Translations under genes and position numbers: made by a program | Part shown: piece after piece, positions 7,124 to 13,104 of the stretch | Position numbering within the stretch: the stretch's first letter is position 1 | How the letters are laid out: each line of letters starts with the position of its first letter | NCBI GenBank assembly: GCA_007129525.1 | Contig: SKVI01000167.1 | Coordinates: forward strand, 1 to 13,104 | DNA from: Gemmatimonadota bacterium | GTDB lineage: Bacteria; Gemmatimonadota; Gemmatimonadetes; Longimicrobiales; Gaopeijiaceae | DNA length: 13,104 nt | Direction: 5' to 3' | Notes under the pieces: generated by a model | The model's input: only the letters and a program-made list of their open reading frames with translations | What the model was told of the DNA's origin: nothing | The model's database searches: none

Positions 7124-7552
7124 ATGAAGACCCTGACACCGAAAGCAAGCGAGATCGACCGCCAGTGGTGGGTCGTGGATGCAGCGGGCAAGCCCCTGGG
7201 CAGGATCTGCACGGAGATCGCCCGTATTCTGCGGGGCAAGCACAAGCCCATCTACACGCCGCACCTGGATACCGGTGATTTCGTGGTGGTCCTGAACGCC
7301 TCTCAGGTCATGTTGACCGGAAACAAGGCGGACCAGAAAACGTACTTCCGCCACTCCGGCTACATGGGCAAGGAGAAGCACATTCCCTTCAAGACCATGC
7401 TGGCGCGGCGCCCCGAGCGGGTGATCGAGCTGGCGGTGAAGGGCATGATGCCGAAGAACGCTCTGGGTCGCCAGATGCGGAAGAAGCTCAAGGTGTATGC
7501 CGGGGATACTCACCCGCACCAGGGTCAGCAGCCTCGTCCCCTGGAGATCTGA
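7124..7552 (+). CDS. rplM: 50S ribosomal protein L13
   Basis: A 142-residue protein of standard L13 length; L13 binds 23S rRNA early in large-subunit assembly. The family signature is plain: WWVVDAAGKPLGRICTEIA (20-38), LRGKHKPIYTPHLDTGDFVV, then the central TGNKADQKTYFRHSGYMG and the conserved KGMMPKNALGRQMRKKLKVY near 107-126. ATG 7124 gives the usual MKTLTPKASEIDRQWWVVDA opening. The same frame extends upstream to 7064 without homology-like sequence, so I reject that longer start. Upstream GGAAG at 7114-7118 is only a partial Shine-Dalgarno. It is the first gene behind the TTGACA promoter at 7017 and lies 23 bases before rpsI, the near-universal rplM-rpsI pair. Confidence 0.97.
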   Translation: MKTLTPKASEIDRQWWVVDAAGKPLGRICTEIARILRGKHKPIYTPHLDTGDFVVVLNASQVMLTGNKADQKTYFRHSGYMGKEKHIPFKTMLARRPERVIELAVKGMMPKNALGRQMRKKLKVYAGDTHPHQGQQPRPLEI

Positions 7553-7575
7553 AGGCAGCCCGTAAGGGCCATCGA

Positions 7576-8004
7576 ATGGAGTCTACACACGGTATGGCGC
7601 AGTCCACCGAACAGTCCGAAACACAGCGACAGGCCGTCGGACGTAGAAAGAGCAGCGTGGCGAGGGTCACGCTTCGTCCGGGCCGCGGGGAGTGGTCCAT
7701 CAATGGCCGCTCCCTCCTGAAGTACTTCCCCCGCCTCTTCCACCGGAAGCGGGCTGAGGAGGCCATGAAGGTGTCCGAGTACGACGGACGCTTCGATATT
7801 TTCGTTCGCGTCAACGGGGGAGGGGTCAGCGGGCAGGCCGACGCCATCCGCCTGGGCTTGGCCCGGGCGCTGGTCGAAGAGGATGAGGAGCTTCGCCCGC
7901 TCTTCCGGAAGCACGGTCTCCTGACCCGCGACTCCCGAAAGGTCGAGCGCAAGAAGCCCGGTCGCCCCAAAGCGCGCAAGCGTTTCCAGTTCTCCAAGCG
8001 TTAA
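7576..8004 (+). CDS. rpsI: 30S ribosomal protein S9
   Basis: A 142-residue S9; it sits in the head of the small subunit and its C-terminal tail reaches the P-site tRNA. The diagnostic segments are AVGRRKSSVARV near 20-31, GGGVSGQADAIRLGLARAL near 81-99, and the very basic C-terminus DSRKVERKKPGRPKARKRFQ ending in the universal SKR, which is needed for P-site contact. ATG 7576 is chosen because AAGGG at 7564-7568 sits seven bases upstream; a second ATG at 7594 lacks a ribosome-binding site and would remove six residues. The first 17 or so residues (MESTHGMAQSTEQSETQ) are a polar extension beyond the conserved core, as in other long bacterial S9 proteins. It lies 23 bases after rplM and 24 bases before rpsB. 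Confidence 0.97.
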   Translation: MESTHGMAQSTEQSETQRQAVGRRKSSVARVTLRPGRGEWSINGRSLLKYFPRLFHRKRAEEAMKVSEYDGRFDIFVRVNGGGVSGQADAIRLGLARALVEEDEELRPLFRKHGLLTRDSRKVERKKPGRPKARKRFQFSKR

Positions 8005-8028
8005 CCCACTCCACAGGCCCAGTCCAGT

Positions 8029-9141
8029 ATGGAGCAGCAGCAGACTCAAGAGGTCGGTCTCAACCAACTCCTGGAGGCCGGGGTTCACTTCGGGCATCAG
8101 ACCCGTCGCTGGAATCCGAAGATGCGCAAATACATCTTCACCGAGCGCAACGGCATCCACATCATTGATCTACGGAAGACGGTGGACCGCCTCCGGGCCG
8201 CCGAATCCGTGGCAAAAAAGACGGTCCTCAAGGGGAATCGGGTGTTGTTCGTGTGCACCAAGCCCCAGCTCAAGGGGATCATCGAGGAGGAAGCCGAGCG
8301 GTGCGGTGCCTTCTACGTCACGGAGCGTTGGCTGGGCGGAATGCTCACCAACTTCCAGACGATCCGGCAGCAGATCCGGCGGCTCAAGGAGCTGGAACGG
8401 GGGCAGGAGGAGAACGCCTTCGAGTTCTACACCAAGAAGGAACAGCTCCTCCTGGACCGGGAGCGGATGAAGCTGGACAGATACTTCTCGGGCGTGAAGG
8501 ACATGAGTCGCCTCCCGGGCGCCATCTTCGTGGTGGATGCCAAGCGCGAGATCATCGCGGTGCGGGAGGCGAACCGTCTGGACATCCCGGTGATCGCTAT
8601 CGCCGATACCAACGCCGATCCGGACCTCATCGACTATCCGATTCCCGGCAACGACGACGCGATCCGATCGGTGACGCTCATTACCCGTGCCATCTCCAAT
8701 GCCGTGCTCTCGGCCCGCCAGGAGGTGCCGGAAGAAGAGCTTCGCCAGGCCGCCGAAGCCGAGGCCACTACCTACTCCACCGAGACCGGCGAGAAGGCGG
8801 CCGCCGCAGATGACCTTCCCCGCCGCCGGCTCCGGCGCAAGCGGCGGCCCCGCCCCGAGGTGATTGCCCAGATCAAGGGCGAGGACAAGGGGCAGGAGAA
8901 GGCCGGAGACGAGGACGAGGAGGCTCCGAAGTCCGAAGCCGGGGCCGAGGCGGAGACCGAGGTCGAAGTCGGAGACGCGCAGGTCGAGGACGCCGAGAGC
9001 CCCGAGTCCCCAGAGGAAGAGACCTCCGGGGAGACCGACGAAGCGGCGGAAGAGACGAAGGTCGAGGCAAAGAGGAAGGACGCCCCGGCCGACGAGCCGG
9101 ATGCGGATGATCAGGACGACGATGAGGACGACGACGAGTAG
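8029..9141 (+). CDS. rpsB: 30S ribosomal protein S2 with long acidic C-terminal tail
   Basis: Residues 1-235 are ordinary S2, a small-subunit protein near the mRNA exit that is needed for S1 binding: LLEAGVHFGHQTRRWNPKM, IHIIDLRKT, ERWLGGMLTNFQTI, the coiled-coil insert around 120-155, and DTNADPDLIDYPIPGNDDAI. The protein then continues for about 135 residues; E. coli S2 totals 241. The extension has a linker (236-263), a strongly basic patch RRRLRRKRRPR (265-275, nine basic of eleven), the short helix-like PEVIAQIKG, and a disordered acidic tail from 284 to 370 in which 41 of 87 residues are Asp or Glu, ending DDQDDDEDDDE. No frameshift or fused known domain is seen; the frame is continuous to TAG 9139-9141. 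No clear Shine-Dalgarno precedes ATG 8029. It lies 24 bases after rpsI and 216 bases before tsf. Confidence 0.96.
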   Translation: MEQQQTQEVGLNQLLEAGVHFGHQTRRWNPKMRKYIFTERNGIHIIDLRKTVDRLRAAESVAKKTVLKGNRVLFVCTKPQLKGIIEEEAERCGAFYVTERWLGGMLTNFQTIRQQIRRLKELERGQEENAFEFYTKKEQLLLDRERMKLDRYFSGVKDMSRLPGAIFVVDAKREIIAVREANRLDIPVIAIADTNADPDLIDYPIPGNDDAIRSVTLITRAISNAVLSARQEVPEEELRQAAEAEATTYSTETGEKAAAADDLPRRRLRRKRRPRPEVIAQIKGEDKGQEKAGDEDEEAPKSEAGAEAETEVEVGDAQVEDAESPESPEEETSGETDEAAEETKVEAKRKDAPADEPDADDQDDDEDDDE

Positions 9142-9357
9142 GGTCCCATACTCTCGTTGAGTCGGGGCCGAAGGCTCCGGCAGCGAAAGGACATCCGGTC
9201 CCGATCCAGGGGCCGCGGAACCAGGGGACCACCGAGGCGGTAGGCGGTGGGTGGTGTGGCGAGGGGCGGCAGCCCTTCCCGGCCATCTGCGCTTCCGCCT
9301 CTTTCAATAGCCTTCTGCTGAACCCACTGAAAACCAGATAACGAGGTGCGGAGCACC
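9142..9357 (+). promoter_or_regulatory. 216-base rpsB-tsf spacer, possible regulatory region
   Basis: This is the longest gap in the ribosomal cluster and holds no convincing ORF. GGTCCC at 9197-9202 can pair with GGGACC at 9225-9230 around a GC-rich loop, and the interval 9300-9345 is markedly more AT-rich than its surroundings. GATAAC at 9337-9342 resembles a -10 element, with only the weak TTCTGC at 9313-9318 as a partner 18 bases upstream. A tsf promoter, an attenuator or an mRNA-processing site could lie here; none is proved. Confidence 0.3.
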
Positions 9358-9957
9358 ATGAGCGTGAGCGCCAGTCAGGTGAAAGAGCTGCGGGATCGAA
9401 CGGGGGCCGGTATGCTGGACTGCAAGAAGGCCCTCGAGGAGACCGGTGGTGACATGGAGGCGGCTGTCGACTTTCTTCGGAGTCGGGGAGCGGCGAAGGC
9501 GGCCAAGCGCGCCGAAAAGGCGACGCACGAGGGTGTGGTGGGTCATTACATTCACCATGGTGGCCGCATCGGCGTGCTGGTGGAGGTCAATTGCGAGACG
9601 GACTTCGTGGCGAACACCGATGATGTCCAGGAACTGGCCCGCGATCTGGCCATGCACGTGGCGGCCACGGCACCGCTGGCGGTGAGTGCCGAGGACATTC
9701 CGGAGGCAGTGGTGGAGCGTGAGCGACAGGTGTACCTGGAGCAGGTTCGGGAGGAAGGAAAACCCGAACACATCCAGGAGAAGATCGTCGAGGGCAAGCT
9801 TCGGAAGTTCTTTGAAGAGAACACGCTGCTCCAGCAGCCCTTCGTGAAGGACACGGAAAAGACTGTAGAGGAGCTGATCACCGAGATCTCTGCCAGAACC
9901 GGCGAAAAGATCGAGGTGGCCCGCTTCGCCCGCCTGGCGGTGGGGGAGTCTGACTGA
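9358..9957 (+). CDS. tsf: elongation factor Ts, short form
   Basis: A 199-residue EF-Ts, the nucleotide-exchange factor that releases GDP from EF-Tu. The N-terminal UBA-like domain carries VKELRDRTGAGMLDCKKALE (8-27) followed by the helix with FLRSRGAAKAAKRA. The core contains HEGVVGHYIHHGGRIGVLVE and the signature VNCETDFVANTDDVQ, which contacts EF-Tu. E. coli EF-Ts has 283 residues with a second core subdomain and coiled coil; this one has the compact single-core layout known from Thermus and many other bacteria. ATG 9358 is chosen for GGAG at 9350-9353 and the MSVSASQVKELRDRTG opening; an in-frame GTG at 9346 would add four residues. It follows rpsB as in most bacteria, and pyrH comes 84 bases later. 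Confidence 0.96.
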   Translation: MSVSASQVKELRDRTGAGMLDCKKALEETGGDMEAAVDFLRSRGAAKAAKRAEKATHEGVVGHYIHHGGRIGVLVEVNCETDFVANTDDVQELARDLAMHVAATAPLAVSAEDIPEAVVERERQVYLEQVREEGKPEHIQEKIVEGKLRKFFEENTLLQQPFVKDTEKTVEELITEISARTGEKIEVARFARLAVGESD

Positions 9958-10041
9958 CCGCCGCCGAAAGGCCCATGAGCCCGCCTCCGGCAACGTGGTC
10001 GGGGGGTCGGGGCGCTGCACACGCGCCGGATGGGAGAGGGG

Positions 10042-10764
10042 ATGACCGAGGAGCAGGGACTCAGATACAACCGGGTGCTTCTGAAGATCTCAGGCGAAGC
10101 CCTCGCTGGGGAAAAGGGCTTTGGGATCGACCCGCCGGTGGTGGACCGCCTGACCGAGGAGGTGAAGGGGGTCCACGAGATGGGCGTTGCCCTGGGGCTG
10201 GTAGTGGGCGGCGGCAACATCGTCCGGGGAACCATCGCCTCACAGCGGGGGATGGACCGTGTCAACGCCGACTATATGGGCATGCTGGCCACCATCATCA
10301 ACGCCATGGCTCTTCAGGACATGCTGGAGCGCAAGGGTGTCGAGACCCGGGTCATGACGGCCATTCGCATGGAGGAGCTGGCCGAGCCATACATTCGGCG
10401 TCGAGCGTTGAGGCACCTGGAGAAGGGGCGGGTCGTCCTCTTTGCGGGCGGGACGGGAAATCCGTATTTCTCAACCGACACGGCGGCAGTCTTGAGGGCC
10501 ATCGAGATGAACTCCGATGTCATCATCAAGGCCACCAAGGTGCCCGGCGTCTTCACCGCTGACCCGGAGAAGGATCCGGAGGCCACCTTCCTTCCCACAG
10601 TATCGTTCCAGGAAGTGGTGACCCAGGAGCTGGGAGTGATGGACGCTCCCGCGGTTTCGCTGTGCAAGGAAAACGGATTGCCCATCATCGTGCTCGATCT
10701 GTCGCGGACCGGGGCGGTGGCGCAGGCCATTCGAGGAGACTCCATCGGTACATTGGTCTCCTGA
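10042..10764 (+). CDS. pyrH: UMP kinase
   Basis: A 240-residue bacterial UMP kinase of the amino-acid-kinase fold, which phosphorylates UMP to UDP in pyrimidine nucleotide synthesis and works as a hexamer. Seen motifs are the phosphate-binding VLLKISGEAL with Lys15, GGGNIVRG (56-63), the UMP-site segment MDRVNADYMGMLATIINAMA, AGGTGNPYFSTDTAA with Asp146, and the nucleotide-binding KVPGVFTADPEKDP. ATG 10042 is preferred: GGGAG at 10032-10036 gives a five-base spacer and the product starts MTEEQGLRYNRVLLKISGEA. ATG 10030, four codons upstream in frame, has no ribosome-binding site. It lies between tsf and frr, the conserved order linking translation with nucleotide supply. Confidence 0.96.
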   Translation: MTEEQGLRYNRVLLKISGEALAGEKGFGIDPPVVDRLTEEVKGVHEMGVALGLVVGGGNIVRGTIASQRGMDRVNADYMGMLATIINAMALQDMLERKGVETRVMTAIRMEELAEPYIRRRALRHLEKGRVVLFAGGTGNPYFSTDTAAVLRAIEMNSDVIIKATKVPGVFTADPEKDPEATFLPTVSFQEVVTQELGVMDAPAVSLCKENGLPIIVLDLSRTGAVAQAIRGDSIGTLVS

Positions 10765-10814
10765 TGGCTCGTCGGCCGTGTCTCCGGTTTTCCGATTCGA
10801 CTCGCCGTAACCCC

Positions 10815-10833
10815 GCGCCTGCCGCGCAGGCGC
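10815..10833 (+). other. perfect hairpin in the pyrH-frr gap
   Basis: GCGCCTG at 10815-10821 and CAGGCGC at 10827-10833 pair perfectly over seven base pairs around loop CCGCG. There is no T tract, and frr begins 18 bases after the stem, so it is more likely an mRNA structure or processing site than a terminator. The remainder of the 87-base gap shows nothing notable. Confidence 0.4.
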
Positions 10834-10851
10834 CCTGACCAGGTACGTTCC

Positions 10852-11403
10852 ATGTCCACGATCAAGAAAGTTGAAAAGCAGATGGAGGACACGCTGGACG
10901 CGGTCCGGCGGGAGTTCGCCGCCATTCGCACCGGCAAGGCCACTCCGGCACTCCTGGACACGGTCCGGGTCGAGGCCTACGGTTCGAATCTCCCCCTGAA
11001 CCAGGTGGCCACCGTATCGACGCCGGAGCCGTCACTCCTGGTGGTACAACCCTTCGACAAGTCGGTGATCCCGGAGGTGGAAAAGGGGATCATGCAGGCG
11101 GATCTGGGCCTGAACCCGGCCAATGACGGAACCGTGATCCGGGTTCCCGTCCCGTCTCTGAACGAAGAGCGACGGCGTGAGATGGTACGCCTTCTGAGCA
11201 AGAATGCCGAGGAAGGCCGGGTCTCCATTCGTCATGCCCGCCGCGAGGGCAACGACGAGGTCAAGGAGCGGGTCAAGGAGGGGGAGCTCTCCGACGACGA
11301 AGGTCGCCGTGCCATGGACGAGATCCAGAACCTCACCGATCGCTATATCGGCAAGATCGACTCCATGATGGAGAGCAAGGAAAAGGAGATCATGACGGTC
11401 TGA
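10852..11403 (+). CDS. frr: ribosome recycling factor
   Basis: A 183-residue RRF, close to the usual 185. With EF-G it splits the post-termination ribosome into subunits. The protein has the family's long-helix domain I (residues 1-30 and about 105-183) around a small beta domain II. Recognisable parts are VRREFAAIRTGKATPALLD (18-36), VEAYGSNLPLNQVATVSTPE, the turn LVVQPFDKSVIPEVEKGI, then LGLNPANDGTVIRVPVPSLN and the helical RREMVRLLSKNAEEGRVSIR. It ends in the conserved MDEIQNLTDRYIGKIDSMME pattern. ATG 10852 has AGG at 10841-10843 with an eight-base spacer and is the conserved start. The stop codon is part of a small hairpin (11402-11415). Confidence 0.97.
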   Translation: MSTIKKVEKQMEDTLDAVRREFAAIRTGKATPALLDTVRVEAYGSNLPLNQVATVSTPEPSLLVVQPFDKSVIPEVEKGIMQADLGLNPANDGTVIRVPVPSLNEERRREMVRLLSKNAEEGRVSIRHARREGNDEVKERVKEGELSDDEGRRAMDEIQNLTDRYIGKIDSMMESKEKEIMTV

Positions 11404-11415
11404 CCCCTTCGGGTC
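11402..11415 (+). other. stop-codon hairpin after frr
   Basis: GACCC at 11402-11406 and GGGTC at 11411-11415 form a five-pair stem with loop CTTC, and its left arm includes the last two bases of the frr TGA. No T tract follows. It could weakly terminate, pause or stabilise the 3' end of the upstream message. Confidence 0.3.
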
Positions 11416-11460
11416 GAGTTCGTCCCGGGCGCTGCCGACCCGGTACCATGCCGGCCCCCT

Positions 11461-11490
11461 TTGACACTTCTCCCCATTTCCGGGCACCTT
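11461..11490 (+). promoter_or_regulatory. internal promoter candidate for uppS-cdsA, possibly leaderless
   Basis: A perfect TTGACA lies at 11461-11466, with CACCTT at 11485-11490 after an 18-base spacer. The latter resembles TACCTT of the rplM promoter but lacks the first T. Six bases separate it from ATG 11497, so a start seven bases past the -10 would fall on the A of the uppS ATG and give a leaderless mRNA. The uppS ATG has no Shine-Dalgarno at a normal distance, which agrees with this reading. Confidence 0.45.
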
Positions 11491-11496
11491 GCAGGT

Positions 11497-12240
11497 ATGA
11501 CGACCCAACGCAATGGTTCAGCACCCGTCGACGGCCCCATCCCCCACCATGTGGCCATCATCATGGATGGGAACGGGCGGTGGGCGTGTGACCGTGACCT
11601 GCCGCGTCACGCGGGCCACCGGGAGGGAATGAAGGCGGTACGGCAAGCCATCGAGGGGGCCATGGAGACGGGGGTGGGGATCCTCACCCTCTTCGCCTTC
11701 TCCACGGAGAACTGGCAAAGACCTGAAGAAGAGATCATGGCCCTCATGCGACTCCTGAAGCTCTATGCCGAGAGCGAGCGGGACGAGCTGCAGGAGAAGG
11801 GGGTCGAGGTCCGGGTCCTGGGAGACCTCTCCCGGATGGACGCTGAGACCCGGGCGGCGGTGGAAGCCATCGAGGAGGCGACCCGGGGAGGTGCCAGGCT
11901 CCGACTCAACCTCATGATCTCGTATTCCGGGCGTGACGAGATCCTTCGGGCCGTTCGCCTCGTGGCCGCCGAGGCGGCTCGTGGCACCCTGGACCCCGAA
12001 GCGGTGGATGCCCAGACCCTGGAGCGATTCCTCCACACCAGTGGTCTTCCGGATCCGGACCTTCTCATTCGCACCAGTGGCGAGTTCCGGCTCTCCAACT
12101 TCATGCTCTGGCAACTGGCGTACACCGAGATCCACATCTCGCCTGTACTCTGGCCCGACTTCACCCGACTGGACTTCTTTACGGCGGTGCGGGACTACCA
12201 GCGTCGGGAGCGTCGGTTCGGCCGGGTGACGGCGGGCTGA
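11497..12240 (+). CDS. uppS: isoprenyl transferase (undecaprenyl diphosphate synthase)
   Basis: A 247-residue cis-prenyltransferase. It extends farnesyl diphosphate with isopentenyl units to C55 undecaprenyl diphosphate, the carrier lipid for peptidoglycan and surface polysaccharides. The substrate site HVAIIMDGNGRWA carries Asp24, Asn26 and Arg28, and RHAGHREGMKAVR binds diphosphate. The conserved LTLFAFSTENWQRPEEEI hinge, LNLMISYSGRDEI and the C-terminal RTSGEFRLSNFMLWQ (192-206) with PVLWPDF follow. ATG 11497 gives the normal short N-terminus; the in-frame TTG at 11461 is part of the -35 element and would add 12 unconserved residues. Gene order frr-uppS-cdsA is the common bacterial one. 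Product chain length cannot be read from sequence, so C55 is inferred from the family. Confidence 0.95.
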   Translation: MTTQRNGSAPVDGPIPHHVAIIMDGNGRWACDRDLPRHAGHREGMKAVRQAIEGAMETGVGILTLFAFSTENWQRPEEEIMALMRLLKLYAESERDELQEKGVEVRVLGDLSRMDAETRAAVEAIEEATRGGARLRLNLMISYSGRDEILRAVRLVAAEAARGTLDPEAVDAQTLERFLHTSGLPDPDLLIRTSGEFRLSNFMLWQLAYTEIHISPVLWPDFTRLDFFTAVRDYQRRERRFGRVTAG

Positions 12241-12266
12241 CCCGCACGGGCCAGGGAGATGTGACG

Positions 12267-13104
12267 GTGGCTGTGAGCGACCTGACCCGACGTGTGGCCG
12301 TGGCGGCGGTGGGGATTCCCGTTGGGGTCGGCGTCATCTACTGGGGGGGGATTCCGTTGGCGCTGCTGGCCGCGTTCTTGGCCACCGTGGGGACCCTGGA
12401 GGTCTACGGGCTGGCCCGAGCCCGGGACTGGGCGCCCTTTCCCTGGCTGGGTCTTCCTGCGGCGGTGATCCTCGTGCTGGGTGCGCAGGCCGCCGAGACC
12501 ATGGAGGTCTGGGCTCCCTGGGCCATGGGGCTCCTGGTGGCCCTCACCCTTCTTGCCCTGGGGGCGGCGGTCTTCCGTCGAGGGCCCGAGGGATCGCCGC
12601 TCCTGGCGGCGGGGGTCACCGTGATGGGCGTCATGTATGCCGCGGTTCCCATGGCTCTGTTCGTCCTTCTGAGGGCCTTCCCCGGAGTAGAGAGCGGCAC
12701 CATGGCGTGGGAGGGCGCGTACCTGGCCATGTTCCCTCTGGTCATGACCTGGCTGGGTGACTCCGCGGCCTACTTTGCCGGCAGGCGCCTGGGACGACGC
12801 AAGCTGATCCCGTCGGTGAGCCCCAAGAAGACGGTAGAAGGGGCCGTCGGGGGGGTGCTGGGCTCAACTCTGGGGGCGCTTGCCTTCGCGGCGCTCTTCA
12901 TGGGACCTGAGAGTTCCGTAGCCCTGCCCCTCCTCCAGGCTGCGGGGTTGGGACTCGCCGTGGGGGTGGTGGCACCCATCGGCGACTTGGCGGAGTCCGT
13001 CATGAAGCGAGAGGCCGGTGTGAAGGACTCGGGGGCGCTACTTCCGGGCCACGGCGGAATCCTGGATCGCTTCGACGGCATCTATTTCACGGTACCCCTC
13101 ACCT
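12267..13104 (+). CDS. cdsA: phosphatidate cytidylyltransferase, 3' end outside window
   Basis: The frame runs open to the window edge (279 complete codons). This integral membrane enzyme makes CDP-diacylglycerol from phosphatidate and CTP, the precursor of bacterial phospholipids. The CdsA signature is fully present at residues 244-270: Ser244, Met246-Lys247-Arg248, Lys253-Asp254, Gly256, Pro260, His262-Gly263-Gly264 and Asp267-Arg268-Phe269-Asp270. Only a few C-terminal residues should be missing. Many hydrophobic helices are visible, beginning VAVAAVGIPVGVGVIYWGG (residues 10-28), and TWLGDSAAYFAGRRLGRRKL plus SPKKTVEGAVGG match family loops. GTG 12267 is preferred because GGGAG at 12254-12258 lies eight bases upstream; GTG 12261 and 12273 are alternatives. 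An 8-base G run at 12343-12350 is read cleanly as Trp-Gly-Gly. uppS ends 26 bases earlier, so the two are surely co-transcribed. Confidence 0.95.
   Translation, partial: MAVSDLTRRVAVAAVGIPVGVGVIYWGGIPLALLAAFLATVGTLEVYGLARARDWAPFPWLGLPAAVILVLGAQAAETMEVWAPWAMGLLVALTLLALGAAVFRRGPEGSPLLAAGVTVMGVMYAAVPMALFVLLRAFPGVESGTMAWEGAYLAMFPLVMTWLGDSAAYFAGRRLGRRKLIPSVSPKKTVEGAVGGVLGSTLGALAFAALFMGPESSVALPLLQAAGLGLAVGVVAPIGDLAESVMKREAGVKDSGALLPGHGGILDRFDGIYFTVPLT

Noticed and set aside
8880..9138. GA-rich, repeat-like DNA
   Set aside because: It is in-frame coding sequence for the acidic S2 tail with no exact tandem unit, so not a repeat array or CRISPR.
10021..10562. 195-codon alternative plus-strand frame over pyrH
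   Set aside because: It is a Gly/Arg/His-rich shadow of pyrH, whose kinase motifs are in the other frame.
11461..11496. TTG start extending UppS by 12 residues
   Set aside because: The added residues are not family-like and the TTG is the start of a perfect TTGACA element.
12343..12350. Eight-base G run as a possible frameshift in cdsA (also 3025-3032 in the membrane protein gene)
   Set aside because: Both frames continue with sensible protein on each side; cdsA reads Tyr-Trp-Gly-Gly as expected.
1..13104. Mobile elements, tRNA/rRNA genes, CRISPR, toxin-antitoxin or defence genes
   Set aside because: I searched for transposase-like proteins, terminal repeats, cloverleaf-type segments and regular spacers and saw none; the window is core housekeeping sequence.

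Overview
This is a GC-rich, gene-dense bacterial window with every supported gene on the + strand and gaps never above about 220 bases. The content is core chromosomal. The joined order rplM-rpsI-rpsB-tsf-pyrH-frr-uppS-cdsA, a short primary-type sigma factor without region 1.1, a short EF-Ts and GTG/ATG starts would fit a GC-rich Gram-negative lineage such as Gemmatimonadota. That placement is an inference from gene order and protein style and was not tested by phylogeny.

Layout. 1-920: 3' part of a YncE-like beta-propeller protein of unknown role. 1084-2256: class V, PLP-dependent cysteine-desulfurase-family enzyme. 2339-4941: a tight run of thpR (RNA 2',3'-cyclic phosphodiesterase), a membrane-anchored protein of unknown function and a sigma-54-dependent response regulator of the NtrC/NtrX type. 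5133-5906: lepB, signal peptidase I. 6079-6933: sigma-70 family factor. 7017-7045: a good promoter that probably drives the translation/lipid supercluster. 7124-13104: rplM, rpsI, rpsB, tsf, pyrH, frr, uppS and cdsA (cut at its 3' end by the window edge). A second TTGACA element lies just before uppS.

How the genes work together: the right half supplies ribosomal proteins L13, S9 and S2, elongation (EF-Ts) and recycling (RRF) factors and UMP kinase. It then moves into envelope building: undecaprenyl diphosphate synthase for the peptidoglycan lipid carrier and CDP-diacylglycerol synthase for phospholipids. LepB adds protein export, and the sigma factor and the sigma-54 activator add transcription control. 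I see no mobile element, CRISPR array, tRNA, rRNA or defence system. The least ordinary items are a 135-residue basic-then-acidic tail on ribosomal protein S2, a probable leaderless internal promoter at uppS, and a tiny ORF abutting an upstream start of the sigma gene.
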